64,000 nucleotides of DNA from Bacillus sp. S3 (GCF_005154805.1 NZ_CP039727.1:3779501-3843500), one strand, 5' to 3'; numbered from the stretch's first letter, positions 17,869 to 27,718 are shown. Notes: generated by a model not told the origin, from the letters alone. Program-made: numbers and translations.

Positions 17869-18351
17869 TTGTTTAACGTCGAAATGTACACTGGGAGTCG
17901 TGAAGAAAATTATCAACTTGTGAAAAAACAGCTGCAGGCACTAATTCATGATGAGCCAAACCAAATCGCAAACCTTAGTAATGCCTCAGCCCTTTTAAAC
18001 CAATTTCTTGACCGCGTAAATTGGGTTGGTTTTTATTTAATGGATACGAATGGGCAACTCGTGCTTGGCCCATTTCAAGGGCTGCCTGCATGTGTAAGAA
18101 TTCCGCTTGGAAAGGGAGTCTGCGGTACGGCTGCCTTGAATAGAGAAACCGTCCGTGTTGAGGACGTAAATCAATTTCCGGGTCATATCGCTTGTGATGC
18201 AGCTTCTCAATCTGAAATCGTTATACCTCTTTTAAAAGGTGATCAATTAATCGGAGTATTAGACATTGACTCTCCCGAAACAAATCGCTTTGATCAGCTT
18301 GATGAAGTGGAATTAAAAGATTTTGTGAAAATTTTAATGGAATATATATAA
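17869..18351 (+). CDS. ytsP: Free methionine-(R)-sulfoxide reductase (GAF-fold fRMsr, YtsP)
   Basis: A 160-aa GAF-domain enzyme that reduces free methionine-R-sulfoxide. The three conserved cysteines are Cys75 (LPACVRIP), Cys85 (KGVCGTA) and Cys109 (HIACDAASQSE). I choose a TTG start (MFNVEMY) because AAGAAGGG lies 7 nt upstream and B. subtilis YtsP begins equivalently. The in-frame ATG at 17755 is 38 codons too early. It is divergent from refZ and convergent with a methionine gamma-lyase gene. Confidence 0.9.
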   Translation: MFNVEMYTGSREENYQLVKKQLQALIHDEPNQIANLSNASALLNQFLDRVNWVGFYLMDTNGQLVLGPFQGLPACVRIPLGKGVCGTAALNRETVRVEDVNQFPGHIACDAASQSEIVIPLLKGDQLIGVLDIDSPETNRFDQLDEVELKDFVKILMEYI

Positions 18352-18379
18352 AGAAAACTCGCCAAGGCGAGTTTTCTTT
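18350..18379. terminator. Bidirectional terminator between ytsP and the lyase gene
   Basis: Very strong 14-bp perfect stem AAAGAAAACTCGCC/GGCGAGTTTTCTTT with a two-base loop. It serves both convergent genes and overlaps the ytsP stop. Confidence 0.9.
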
Positions 18380-18380
18380 A

Positions 18381-19565
18381 TTAAATTTCCGTGAATGCTT
18401 GTTCCAAATCCTCTTTTATGTCCTCCCATGCTTCCAAACCAACTGAGAGACGCAGCAAGGTATTTTCTATCCCCATCTTTCTTCTTTCTTCTTCCGGCAC
18501 AACCGCATGAGTCATGGTAGCTGGATGTTGAATTAAGGTTTCGGCATCACCGAGACTAACAGCAATTTTTATCATGTTTAATTGATTCATAAATTCTTGA
18601 GCTGTTTTCTTTGTGCCCTTTATTGAAAAAGATATGAGCCCACCCGGCGCTTTCATTTGTTTTTTCATAATTGCATAATCCTTGCTTTCAGGATCACCCG
18701 GATAGAATACTTCCTCAATTTTCGGATGATGTTTTAAAAATTCAAAAATCCGGCTTGCATTTTCAGCATGCCGATCCATCCGAACCGGAAGCGTCTTCAT
18801 TCCTCTTAACAATAGCCACGCGTCAAAGGGAGAGATAATGCCACCGATGTCTTTTTGAGTTGTGCGCGAAACTTTTTGAATAAATTCTTTTTTTCCCACC
18901 ACCATTCCAGCAATGACATCACCATGACCGCAAATATATTTTGTCGCGCTATGAATGACAACATCACACCCGATATTGAGCGGCGTTTGCAAGTAAGGAG
19001 AACAGAAAGTATTATCCACCACAACAGGAATACCCTTTTCCTTTGCTACTTGTACTGCCAATTCAAGATCCACAAGCTTCATTGTAGGATTAATCGGCGT
19101 TTCTATATAGATACAAGCCGTATTTGGAAGGATTTCATTTTCTAAAGTTTCTTTCGAATCCATTAAGGAAAAGGTGTGGCCAATCCCATATTTTTCTTTC
19201 ATTAGTTCCAGCAGCCCAAATGTACAACCGTACACTCCTTGAGAACAAAGGATATGATCTCCCGTTTTGGTTAATGCAACTAACACCGCACTAACAGCAG
19301 CCATTCCCGACGAAAAGGCTAAAGCCGCTTCACCATTTTCAAGCTCCGCCATTCTATTCTCCAATATCTTCACAGTTGGATTACCCAAGCGTGAATAAAT
19401 ATACCCCTCTTCCTGCCCTGAAAACCGTTTCTCGCCTTGTTCCGCATTTGCAAAGGTGAATGTGGATGATTGGTAAAGCGGGGGAACTAAGCTTCCGTGA
19501 TGCTCCTCTGCTTGATAGCCCGCATGAATAACCTTTGTTTCGAACCGTGAGTTCTTGTTTTCCAA
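18381..19565 (-). CDS. Methionine gamma-lyase-like PLP enzyme
   Basis: A 394-aa Cys/Met-metabolism PLP enzyme. The PLP Lys is in HSATKYICGHGDV. The loop QGVYGCTFG keeps the Tyr and the Cys equivalent to Cys116 of Pseudomonas methionine gamma-lyase, which favours conversion of methionine to methanethiol, 2-oxobutyrate and ammonia over cystathionine synthesis. YSRLGNPT supplies the phosphate-binding Tyr. TAGGAGGG precedes the start, and a perfect cre lies 19 bp upstream, so carbon-catabolite control is likely. Cystathionine gamma-synthase/lyase remains an alternative. Confidence 0.8.
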   Translation of the reverse strand: MENKNSRFETKVIHAGYQAEEHHGSLVPPLYQSSTFTFANAEQGEKRFSGQEEGYIYSRLGNPTVKILENRMAELENGEAALAFSSGMAAVSAVLVALTKTGDHILCSQGVYGCTFGLLELMKEKYGIGHTFSLMDSKETLENEILPNTACIYIETPINPTMKLVDLELAVQVAKEKGIPVVVDNTFCSPYLQTPLNIGCDVVIHSATKYICGHGDVIAGMVVGKKEFIQKVSRTTQKDIGGIISPFDAWLLLRGMKTLPVRMDRHAENASRIFEFLKHHPKIEEVFYPGDPESKDYAIMKKQMKAPGGLISFSIKGTKKTAQEFMNQLNMIKIAVSLGDAETLIQHPATMTHAVVPEEERRKMGIENTLLRLSVGLEAWEDIKEDLEQAFTEI

Positions 19566-19584
19566 TTTCTTACCCTCCTAAAAA

Positions 19585-19598
19585 TGAAAACGTTTTCA
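19585..19598. promoter_or_regulatory. Perfect cre (CcpA-binding) site upstream of the lyase gene
   Basis: TGAAAACGTTTTCA is a 14/14 match to TGWNANCGNTNWCA and a perfect palindrome. It lies immediately upstream of the ribosome-binding site, so it would be within or just after the promoter and act in repression by CcpA. Confidence 0.75.
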
Positions 19599-19658
19599 AA
19601 TATTTCTATAGTTTATGTTATTCCGTGTATATCGTTAGGTCACCCAATTAATGGGTGC

Positions 19659-21089
19659 CTAACTTACTCTAATATTGCTGCCATGAATGACCACTTTATT
19701 TTTCCCTGTCTCTTTTGCTGTGTATAAAGCTTCATCCGCTCTTTTAAACAAAGATTGATAGGAATCAAGCTTTTCAATATTCCAAGAGGTAACACCACAT
19801 GACACTGTTATACGCGGCTTAGTGCATTCTGAAACTTTTTTAACGAGACGTTTAGCTATTTCTACCCCTGTATCTAAAGTGACCTTCGGGAGATATATGG
19901 CCAGTTCTTCACCACCCCAGCGGGCTCCCACATCATTTTCACGAATGTTCCCTCTAATCAGATTAGCTACCTGAATAAGCACCTCATCACCAATTTGGTG
20001 TCCATGCCGATCATTTATTTCTTTAAAATTATCAATATCAATAAGAATAAAGGTCCCTTCCTCATCCTTCTTCATCGAACGCTGGATTTTTTCATCCAAA
20101 AACTTTCGCGAACGAAGCTTTGTCAGATGGTCAGTGGTAGCCAGTATTTTCAATTCCTCTCTCAGCATGGAGTTAATTAACGCTAATGATGCATGATGGA
20201 CGAGTGACTGGAGAAGCTTAAATGAGTCAAAAGAGAAGAAATAGGGCCTTGGGTGCATAATCATGCAAAAACCCTTTATTTTCTTACTGACAACTACCGG
20301 TACAGCCATAACCGAATGAAATCTTGTTCCATCATTTTTTTCGGATAGGGTAAGGTCCCCAATAAATAGCGGTTCATTTGCCATTTGTAATCTTTCTTTA
20401 ATATAGTCAACATAGACCCGTGCCTGTTTAGTAAAATAATATGGGGTTGACCCAGGCAGTGCCTTCGCTTTTGCTTTATCTTGAGAAAACAGAAAAAAAC
20501 CAACCTCTTTCGCCTCAAAAGAAGTCTTAATTTGCGTCGATATGAAATCAAAAGCCTCAGTTAACGGCTGGTTAGAATTTAGTTGATGCGATGTTTCGTT
20601 AATTAACTGTAAATCAGAAATCGTCCTAAGTGATTTTTGATAGATCTGGGCGTTTTCCATCGCCCCTCCCGCACTTTCTGAAAAAAAAGTAATAAACTCC
20701 ACATCGCTAGCGGGAAATTCTGAAATATCAGGAGCAATGATTTGCAGTATCCCATACACGCTCTGCTTGCCTTTTAAAGGAGCATAAAGAATGGCATGCG
20801 GATCAAAATGCGAACATTCAAATTGAACCTTGCCAGATTCAAATGCATTTATAGCTGCAATATTTTCACTGTCGTATTCAAATTCAATTATCGGAAGGTC
20901 GCTATGATTGTGAGTATTTGTTGCAAGAAGTAAGTTATAGGAAAAGTTTGGGTATACTTCCTTAAGCGCGATAAATAATTCCCCTAATAACACTTCCATA
21001 TCAAGAGTTGAATGAAGTTTCTCCGCTATTTGAAATAATTTTTTATATTTACCCACATCCAATAGTAAATCTCCTTCAAGAGTATCCAT
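19659..21089 (-). CDS. ytrP: Diguanylate cyclase with GAF domains (YtrP-like)
   Basis: A 476-aa cytoplasmic protein. Two GAF-type regions (about residues 10-150 and 165-305) precede a GGDEF domain (about 310-470). The active-site motif is GGEEL, an accepted active variant. The preceding LIDIDNFKEINDRHGH carries the metal and base contacts, and an inhibitory RxxD site (REND) lies five residues before GGEEL. It should make c-di-GMP with product feedback; the GAF ligand is unknown. The position before rpsD matches B. subtilis ytrP. Confidence 0.88.
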   Translation of the reverse strand: MDTLEGDLLLDVGKYKKLFQIAEKLHSTLDMEVLLGELFIALKEVYPNFSYNLLLATNTHNHSDLPIIEFEYDSENIAAINAFESGKVQFECSHFDPHAILYAPLKGKQSVYGILQIIAPDISEFPASDVEFITFFSESAGGAMENAQIYQKSLRTISDLQLINETSHQLNSNQPLTEAFDFISTQIKTSFEAKEVGFFLFSQDKAKAKALPGSTPYYFTKQARVYVDYIKERLQMANEPLFIGDLTLSEKNDGTRFHSVMAVPVVVSKKIKGFCMIMHPRPYFFSFDSFKLLQSLVHHASLALINSMLREELKILATTDHLTKLRSRKFLDEKIQRSMKKDEEGTFILIDIDNFKEINDRHGHQIGDEVLIQVANLIRGNIRENDVGARWGGEELAIYLPKVTLDTGVEIAKRLVKKVSECTKPRITVSCGVTSWNIEKLDSYQSLFKRADEALYTAKETGKNKVVIHGSNIRVS

Positions 21090-21230
21090 TCAAATTCCAC
21101 CTGTATTTTACAATTCCAAAAATATACATCGTGCCCTAATTATAGTTAATATTAGGATACTTTTGGAATAACTTTTTGAATTATTTATTAATTTTTTTCT
21201 TACAGACTTTTTTATCAGCCAAAAATAAAC

Positions 21231-21260
21231 TTGACTTAATAGGAATAAAAATTATATAAT
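21231..21260 (+). promoter_or_regulatory. Sigma-A promoter of rpsD
   Basis: TTGACT, an 18-bp spacer and a perfect TATAAT, about 190 bp upstream of the rpsD start. This leaves a long structured leader. Confidence 0.85.
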
Positions 21261-21266
21261 ACTCCT

Positions 21267-21452
21267 TGTGTAAAATAGTGCAGCCTACAAGAATAAACTT
21301 AATTGTTTCATTTTGTTCCTCACACCTTTGTGATGGTGCATCGAGTAACCCTCCGCTGCTAGGGCGATGGTGCATGAAAACAAAATGACTGTTATTGTGT
21401 TTCTTAACGGTTTTTATTTTACCAAAATAAAAACACGAAGGAGGAGTCATTC
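21267..21452 (+). ncRNA. rpsD leader RNA (S4 autoregulatory region)
   Basis: The ~185-nt 5' leader of rpsD has a long-range stem (CATTTTGTT at 21310-21318 pairing with AACAAAATG near 21379-21387). This encloses a structured core with GATGGTGCAT occurring twice and CCCT/AGGG pairing. B. subtilis rpsD is autoregulated by S4 binding to a leader of this kind. The exact start and pseudoknot are not resolved here. Confidence 0.75.
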
Positions 21453-22055
21453 ATGGCTCGTTATACCGGCCCAAGCTGGAAATTATCCCGTCGTCTTGGA
21501 ATCTCTCTAAGCGGCACAGGTAAAGAATTAGAAAAGCGTCCTTACGCTCCTGGACAACATGGTCCAAACCAACGCAAAAAGCTTTCTGAATACGGATTGC
21601 AATTACAAGAGAAGCAAAAGCTTCGTCATATGTATGGCGTAACTGAGCGCCAATTCCGTAATCTTTTCGTTAGAGCTGGCAAAATGAGCGGCGTTCACGG
21701 CGAAAACTTCATGATCCTTCTTGAATCTCGTCTTGACAACCTTGTATACCGTTTAGGTCTTGCTCGCACTCGTCGTGCAGCTCGTCAGTTAGTTAACCAC
21801 GGACATATTTTAGTAGATGGTTCTCGTGTAGATATCCCATCATACCGTTTAGCTCCTGGCCAAACTATCAGCGTTCGTGAAAAATCACGCAACCTTGACG
21901 TAATCAAAGAAGCAATCGAAGTGAACAATTTCGTTCCTGATTACTTAACTTTTGATGCTGACAAATTAGAAGGTACATTCACTCGCTTACCAGAGCGTGC
22001 TGAACTTGCTGCTGAAATTAACGAAACCTTCATTGTTGAGTTCTACTCACGTTAA
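21453..22055 (+). CDS. rpsD: 30S ribosomal protein S4
   Basis: A 200-aa primary 16S rRNA-binding protein that starts assembly of the 30S body. The N-terminal [15 protein letters not shown] and the S4 RNA-binding domain ([28 protein letters not shown], about residues 90-155) are unmistakable. GAAGGAGGAG precedes the ATG. It is transcribed alone from its own promoter and leader, as in Bacillus, and ends in a strong terminator shared with the convergent TOMM operon. Confidence 0.99.
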   Translation: MARYTGPSWKLSRRLGISLSGTGKELEKRPYAPGQHGPNQRKKLSEYGLQLQEKQKLRHMYGVTERQFRNLFVRAGKMSGVHGENFMILLESRLDNLVYRLGLARTRRAARQLVNHGHILVDGSRVDIPSYRLAPGQTISVREKSRNLDVIKEAIEVNNFVPDYLTFDADKLEGTFTRLPERAELAAEINETFIVEFYSR

Positions 22056-22084
22056 TTGATTTGCTTATTAAATAGCCATAACAA

Positions 22085-22127
22085 AAACCCTAGAAACTTT
22101 GTTCTCTCAATGTTTCTAGGGTTTTTT
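22085..22127. terminator. Bidirectional terminator between rpsD and the TOMM operon
   Basis: An 11-bp stem ACCCTAGAAAC/GTTTCTAGGGT with T6 on the plus strand and T5 on the minus strand, between the convergent ends. Confidence 0.88.
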
Positions 22128-22147
22128 ATGCTTTACTCCTGTCTCTC

Positions 22148-23734
22148 CTAGGTAAGCAGCCTTCCTTTTAACCAGGCACGGGGACGGTATGGACCGATCG
22201 GGATTTGGATTAAGCTGGTTTTTCCTTTCGAATTAATCCTATAAAGTTCATCACATTGATTCGCATCGAATCCGAGAAGTGGATGCCCCCCCATCCCTAA
22301 GGCACATGACAATAAGAGCAATCGTTGCACGAGAATACCCGCTTCCATCTGTTGAATTCGATATCCTCTATATCCCAATTCCTCTTTGAGGTGCTTCCTA
22401 TCTCCAATGACATGCATACAAAGCGGAACTTGATACAGATTCACATTAGGCATTATTAATCCAAATTGTAACAACTGCCGGTAATCCCCCTGAATTATAC
22501 TCCGAAGTGCATGTGTGGAGTTGTCATAAGAATAGGCACCATTTGGAACTCCTTCTACGTTGTAAAAACTGCCATATAATGAAACACGACTCTCCACATT
22601 CCCATGTGTGCCATCAAGGTCATTCTGATACGAGAAGGAAAAGGTCTCTTTTAACAAAGTCGATAGTTGCGTTTGACTCACTTTACCCATTATAAAATCA
22701 AGATCCGGAGAATGCCGCTCCCTGCAAACGGCGGCGAAATCGTACGAAAAACTCTCGGCATAGGGAAGCAAGATCATTTCCGAATCCAAGGAAAGTTTCA
22801 CATTACTGTCTTTCTTTATCTTCACAAATGACTCTGTTGTTTCAAACATGGATGCCTCATTAAATTTTTTCAGCATCGGATAATCCATAACCCTCTTTGA
22901 ACGGTTATAGGAAACATGCTCCAACAGTGGGACTTCCCGACATAACTCAGTGGCAGAAATAATTTCCCCTCTATTATGTTCGTCGTCAACTCTCATGTTA
23001 GATGGATTAACAGATAATGGAATAACTGCATATACACTTTCATCCTGATTAGACAGACCAAGCAAATGATTAATCGACCGATCAAGAAATTGGTAATATA
23101 CCCGAGATGAAAATCCTATTCGTTTGGCCACTTCTAAAGATTGGCCAATCAACACACCTGCATCTAACCCTTGGAGCCTATAGGAAAAATTATTGTATTT
23201 ATAAAAGTTTTTCCAAAAAAGCGTTGAGATAAAAACAGTGCAAAAACTGTCAGAAAGATCACAGCTATTTCCAAGACTTCTTGATAAGTAGGAATCGTAA
23301 TTTCCTTCTCGCAGCAAGAGGAGGCGGTGGTGTGCCGCATCGTAATGGTAAAGTCCAATTGGTGCGTCCTTCATCTTTATATACACATATAATTCATTGG
23401 GATATAACGCCCCTCCAGAGGGGACAAATCTGCGTAGTAACTGGGCATAGCTCGCATCCTCTATTCCCTCGGTGTCCCCGAATAAAGCGGATTGCGCGTA
23501 TTGGGTAATGCCGTATACATACCATAAGAAATGACCTAGCTCCTTAAGACTGGGTTCCGTCTGAACTTCCCGTCCTTCCAGTGTTAACGGTACCTCTGCG
23601 TTCAGTGGAAACTCTGGTAAGCTGCGGTACAGTTTATAAGGAAGTGGTGCATCCTCCCAGTCCACTTGCCAATCTGGCGGAGCAACTTTTTTCGTATCAA
23701 AGTGAAGATGATGTACAAATGTTTCTAGCTCCAA
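22148..23734 (-). CDS. SagB-type FMN dehydrogenase of the TOMM cluster
   Basis: A 528-aa nitroreductase-fold protein of the SagB/ThcOx type, expected to oxidise azolines to thiazoles using FMN. Two nitroreductase-like halves are visible. The first contains RRFVPSGGALYPNELYVYI. The second contains VEGVPNGAYSYD and QQMEAGILVQRLLLLSCALGMGGHPLLGFD. I choose a TTG start with AGGAGG 9 nt upstream; the longer frame begins at a TTG just after the preceding stop and would bury the site. It is the last gene of the operon. Confidence 0.88.
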   Translation of the reverse strand: MELETFVHHLHFDTKKVAPPDWQVDWEDAPLPYKLYRSLPEFPLNAEVPLTLEGREVQTEPSLKELGHFLWYVYGITQYAQSALFGDTEGIEDASYAQLLRRFVPSGGALYPNELYVYIKMKDAPIGLYHYDAAHHRLLLLREGNYDSYLSRSLGNSCDLSDSFCTVFISTLFWKNFYKYNNFSYRLQGLDAGVLIGQSLEVAKRIGFSSRVYYQFLDRSINHLLGLSNQDESVYAVIPLSVNPSNMRVDDEHNRGEIISATELCREVPLLEHVSYNRSKRVMDYPMLKKFNEASMFETTESFVKIKKDSNVKLSLDSEMILLPYAESFSYDFAAVCRERHSPDLDFIMGKVSQTQLSTLLKETFSFSYQNDLDGTHGNVESRVSLYGSFYNVEGVPNGAYSYDNSTHALRSIIQGDYRQLLQFGLIMPNVNLYQVPLCMHVIGDRKHLKEELGYRGYRIQQMEAGILVQRLLLLSCALGMGGHPLLGFDANQCDELYRINSKGKTSLIQIPIGPYRPRAWLKGRLLT

Positions 23735-23758
23735 TCTTATACACCTCCTACTTCTCAA

Positions 23759-25696
23759 TTATGGGAATGGGTGGGGAAAGGGATTAAGTTGTTCATACGA
23801 TAACGGCTGTTTTATAAATCCAAGTTTCATTGGCACGCTAAGGACCCTCTCCAGCCCTTTCACACGGGTCAGGTGGTGTCCGAATGTCATCGGTAACATG
23901 CCAGGGATCAATACTTTCACACAGAACAATCCATTCCGTTTGGTTATCGGTGTCGTTTGATCCACCACGATGACCTCCAGATCTAACCGGTGGAACCTCT
24001 GAAGAATATCCTGAAGATCTTCCTTCAAATCAATATTTGCAGGCGGCTCCTTAAATTCCTCTGCAAATGTACGTAATGGACGTTGATTATCCAATAAAAA
24101 ATTCAGCCGTTCCTCTGCTTCTCGCAGCCCGTAGAGCAAACCATGGTCTTCCATGGTACGTACTGCGAACGGATTCTGTAACATCTGTTGATATTTTTGC
24201 TGGTTTGCCTCCATTGTTTCGCCATGCCTAATCATTCCCGCAAGCTCGTAAATGGCACTTTTAACAGCCCTTACAGGATCAGGGTTAGCTCCCGCGGCAC
24301 AAATGAGGTTTGCACCCTTGGATTTTAGGTTTTTTGCCACTGCCCACACGCTTGGAATCTCATGTTCCATCGTCGAATTAAAAAAAAGAAGGTCATATCC
24401 CGCCACCTCCCGCATCCGGTCGACCATCAGCTGTAATTCTTTATCGTTTACCGAACTAAGGTCAAGACGCGGAAGGGGGAGTTTTGCATACCAGGTTAAC
24501 AAAAATGAATCCCGCTCGACAACCTCCATAATGGCATGGAAAATAGCTTCTTCTAAACTCCCCCCTAATGCGCATCCATTGGAGGTTTCATAAACAAAGC
24601 CCTCCCCATACCCCAAACTGTAATAGGCGAGTAACTCCGGAACAAGTATTGGACGTTCTTGTAAAAACGAATAACCCCAGACCCAATTCATTGGGTCATC
24701 AGGATGAAACGGTTTAAACGGAAAATGAGGCGTTTCATATTGTTCCTTTTCATGCAAACCTACTTTTTCAGGATTTAATGCATTTTTCTTTACATTTTGA
24801 TAACTATCACGAACGATCGTCCTTTTTCCTCGAGGCCCAATCCCGCAATATCGTTCCAACCCTTCTAAAATGGCAGTCAGCTCACTCATTTCAAATGAAT
24901 TAGACCGTCCAGCAACTCCCTCGTCCACTTCAAATAACGGCATATTCACTAATACATCAGCAAATGGCAGTGTGAAATCCTGCATTTTTCCATTCATGAT
25001 ACCAGTTCGATAATCCAGATAGTCTTTGACAAGTACTGTTTTAAATTCATCCATTGAACGGCTGCGATAACCACTGCCATTAAATTTAGGACTAGATTCT
25101 AACCTAATTTGAGCTAATTCTAGAGTATCATCAGGTATTGGCCTGCAAATCGGGCATAAGGGATAAGGTAAGAAAAGGTGACTAGAATTGGTTAACGATC
25201 TTAGGTTCATAATGTACACTTTTTCTTCTAAGTTGCTGGGTTTCCCTTGAAGAACCCTTTGAACTTCGTTGCATATCAAAGCTGCCATTTGAGATAGTCC
25301 AGTTCGTGATGCCCATGCATCTTGCATGACACCTTCACCTGCTGCCACTTTTTGCTGAAACTGCCACATTTCCTTCCGATCTGATCCAGCGATCAAGCGC
25401 CGAATGTCAGCACAGAAAGAACATCCTGGTGTATCGGGATGTACTAAGGGACCAATTATTCCCTCCCCAAATGAAACAAAACCTCGAAGCCACAAGATAC
25501 CAGTGCTCCTGTATTTTTCTTCCGCTTTTTGATAAATGGCTGGATTCCAGGTATCGTGCAACACTAGAGCTAATTCTGTTTCTTCGGGAACCTCTTCAAT
25601 TAGGCTTTGACGCTTTATGTGATAATTACCAGACAATTGATCAAAGACATAATCTGCTAATAAACCCTCTCCGTTAATGATAATATGGGCGGCCAT
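23759..25696 (-). CDS. TOMM cyclodehydratase: E1-like domain fused to YcaO
   Basis: A 645-aa SagD-family protein. The N-terminal ~200 residues form an E1-like domain with two CxxC pairs (GCSFCADI and CPICRPIP), probably a structural zinc site. The YcaO domain (about 215-645) has the ATP/Mg-binding Glu-rich helices AILEGLERYCG and SLEEAIFHAIMEVVERD. The C-terminus PFPHPFP is a PxPxP-type end, known to matter for cyclodehydration. It should use ATP to convert core Cys to thiazoline. Its start overlaps the previous stop (TAATG), and AGGAGG lies 7 nt upstream. Confidence 0.93.
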   Translation of the reverse strand: MAAHIIINGEGLLADYVFDQLSGNYHIKRQSLIEEVPEETELALVLHDTWNPAIYQKAEEKYRSTGILWLRGFVSFGEGIIGPLVHPDTPGCSFCADIRRLIAGSDRKEMWQFQQKVAAGEGVMQDAWASRTGLSQMAALICNEVQRVLQGKPSNLEEKVYIMNLRSLTNSSHLFLPYPLCPICRPIPDDTLELAQIRLESSPKFNGSGYRSRSMDEFKTVLVKDYLDYRTGIMNGKMQDFTLPFADVLVNMPLFEVDEGVAGRSNSFEMSELTAILEGLERYCGIGPRGKRTIVRDSYQNVKKNALNPEKVGLHEKEQYETPHFPFKPFHPDDPMNWVWGYSFLQERPILVPELLAYYSLGYGEGFVYETSNGCALGGSLEEAIFHAIMEVVERDSFLLTWYAKLPLPRLDLSSVNDKELQLMVDRMREVAGYDLLFFNSTMEHEIPSVWAVAKNLKSKGANLICAAGANPDPVRAVKSAIYELAGMIRHGETMEANQQKYQQMLQNPFAVRTMEDHGLLYGLREAEERLNFLLDNQRPLRTFAEEFKEPPANIDLKEDLQDILQRFHRLDLEVIVVDQTTPITKRNGLFCVKVLIPGMLPMTFGHHLTRVKGLERVLSVPMKLGFIKQPLSYEQLNPFPHPFP

Positions 25697-27642
25697 TAGG
25701 AGTCCTCCTCTCGAACCTTCACACCATACACCCCTGCCAATTCCTGTTTTAAAAAAGGTTCGACTGCAAGATCATAAACGAAAAGGTGTTTGCTGTTTTC
25801 GTTCAACACCCGAATGGAAGATTGTAATAGCTCCAATTGTGTTATTTCTTCACAGGAAGGGATTGTGAATTTATATTCCTTTTCTTTCAAAAAAATAGCT
25901 GATTCCGATATTCTTTCGGTTCCATGCACCTGATTTTGTTTATCCATAAGCGCTTGTTGTAATGCCCTTCGTAAAGCCAACGTTGTATTTAAACCGGTAC
26001 TTGTGTACCGACGTCCCTGCGACTTTACCCATATAACGGGGAAGCCCAGTATTTCCTTTTCTAAACCGACGGTCGGTGCACCATTTAAGGTAGTCAGGGC
26101 ATTTAAATAAAATCTGCAGCGTTGATCTTCAATTTCTCCCAGTTGTACGCGAAAAACAGGATGCAATAGATCGTCCTTTCTATTTCTCCATTCTTTCTCT
26201 AAATAGGCTTGCAAACCGCGGCAAACAGCCTCTTCGACTGTTTCCCCGGCACCAATGCCGATCGAACCTCCTATTATGTTTTCACCAGCCTTATCTTTTT
26301 GATCATTACATTCCTTAAACAATTGTGAAACATACATTTCAATACCTGTCAGTCCCGCTTCCCTCTTTGCCTCCTCATGTGTAAAACCCGAACAGACAAC
26401 CTCTGGCAGGAGGTCTGCTGGTCCCTCTGACACTGGATTAGCCGTTTGAACATAGCACTGTGAAAGAGGAAGCTGTTTCAAGTTTCGCTCCTCCCAGGTA
26501 TGAAAAATTCCTGTTTCTTCTGAAGTTAGACGGCTGAAATATTCCAAAAGGTTACTCGAAGGTTTGGTTTTACTCTTTTCTTGCTTTATCCTTATATCAA
26601 GATCTTCCACCAATCCAGTAGAGATACTTTTATTTGTAACCAATGGATGTGTGGTGAATGAAAGCCAGTCTCCTTCCAGCGTTTCAAGATCAAGTTTGTA
26701 AATTTGGTTACTCTGATTTGACCCTGCAATTCCTGTAGCCTTCTTAAAAAATTCGAATACGGTAACATTGGCAAGAATGGCTCCGGACGTTGAAGAGAAA
26801 GATTGTTGCTGCCGCTCTAATTCCAATGAAGATTGATGTATTCTGCGCCATGCTGACTCCCAGCATCCCTCAGATTCCGGATAAACCAATGGGCCAGCAA
26901 GCCCCACTTGTTCTAAACAGATGGCAGGAAAAAATATTTTCCTTTGCTCTTTGCAAACCAGATTCAGATCCTTTAGTTCTTTTACATTTCCATCCTGAGA
27001 GACATATAGAATCCAATCATATGGATGCAAAGCTTTTCGCCAAAAACTCCTTCCTTCCCCTTCTTCAAATGGTACCTGCAAAGCCTCTACTTCAGAGTCA
27101 GCATTGCGGGCATTACGTACTAACTCATTTATCCGCAATGGATTTGTAGGTACTGAATCGGTTAACATGAAATGGAATTTGGGAAGTCCCGATTCAATTA
27201 ATGCGGCAGCCAACGAAACCAGAAGGGATCCTGAACCGATTGCCAAAACTTTTGCTTGACGGTATTCTTGAAAACGGTACGCACCGGAATCTACAAAATT
27301 CTCAATAAATTCAATTTGTGAAGCATACTTTTCTAGGACTTTTGGGTTTAAATCATGTGTTCTATCTTGGCTTACATCTCGAACAAAGCCATTCTTGTAC
27401 AGTGTTTCACCAATCTCATATACCCTGTTGCGATACGGCGCCGTTAATCCCTCTGTTATATCTCCCAATGATTGCTCCCCGTTAAACATCGGCACTAATT
27501 TTTCAATCCATTGGTAAATCGTATTTCCTTCCATTCGGAATGAACTTAAGTTATTTCTAAAATACACACCACCCTTTGGATCTTGCAGATAAAATGAATC
27601 CCTTTTGACCTTTAAACGTGTGGACGAGTTAAGTTTTGTCAT
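25696..27642 (-). CDS. Ocin-ThiF-like TOMM partner protein (HcaF type)
   Basis: A 648-aa protein of the family annotated as putative thiazole-containing bacteriocin maturation protein. Residues ~5-95 resemble a PqqD-like leader-binding winged helix. A ThiF-like Rossmann segment follows (VLAIGSGSLLVSLAAALIESG, ~125-145). In the heterocycloanthracin system this F protein binds the leader and presents it to the YcaO enzyme. The C-terminal third has degenerate YcaO-like helices (ETVEEAVCRGLQAYLEKEW). AAGGAGGAG precedes the ATG. It is separated from the precursor by a hairpin and a repeat remnant. Confidence 0.88.
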   Translation of the reverse strand: MTKLNSSTRLKVKRDSFYLQDPKGGVYFRNNLSSFRMEGNTIYQWIEKLVPMFNGEQSLGDITEGLTAPYRNRVYEIGETLYKNGFVRDVSQDRTHDLNPKVLEKYASQIEFIENFVDSGAYRFQEYRQAKVLAIGSGSLLVSLAAALIESGLPKFHFMLTDSVPTNPLRINELVRNARNADSEVEALQVPFEEGEGRSFWRKALHPYDWILYVSQDGNVKELKDLNLVCKEQRKIFFPAICLEQVGLAGPLVYPESEGCWESAWRRIHQSSLELERQQQSFSSTSGAILANVTVFEFFKKATGIAGSNQSNQIYKLDLETLEGDWLSFTTHPLVTNKSISTGLVEDLDIRIKQEKSKTKPSSNLLEYFSRLTSEETGIFHTWEERNLKQLPLSQCYVQTANPVSEGPADLLPEVVCSGFTHEEAKREAGLTGIEMYVSQLFKECNDQKDKAGENIIGGSIGIGAGETVEEAVCRGLQAYLEKEWRNRKDDLLHPVFRVQLGEIEDQRCRFYLNALTTLNGAPTVGLEKEILGFPVIWVKSQGRRYTSTGLNTTLALRRALQQALMDKQNQVHGTERISESAIFLKEKEYKFTIPSCEEITQLELLQSSIRVLNENSKHLFVYDLAVEPFLKQELAGVYGVKVREEDS

Positions 27643-27718
27643 TCAGCTCCTCCTTAATACATATCAATCCTAATTATGCACTATCATTTTATGTACATTT
27701 ATTTGTCCATTATGATTA

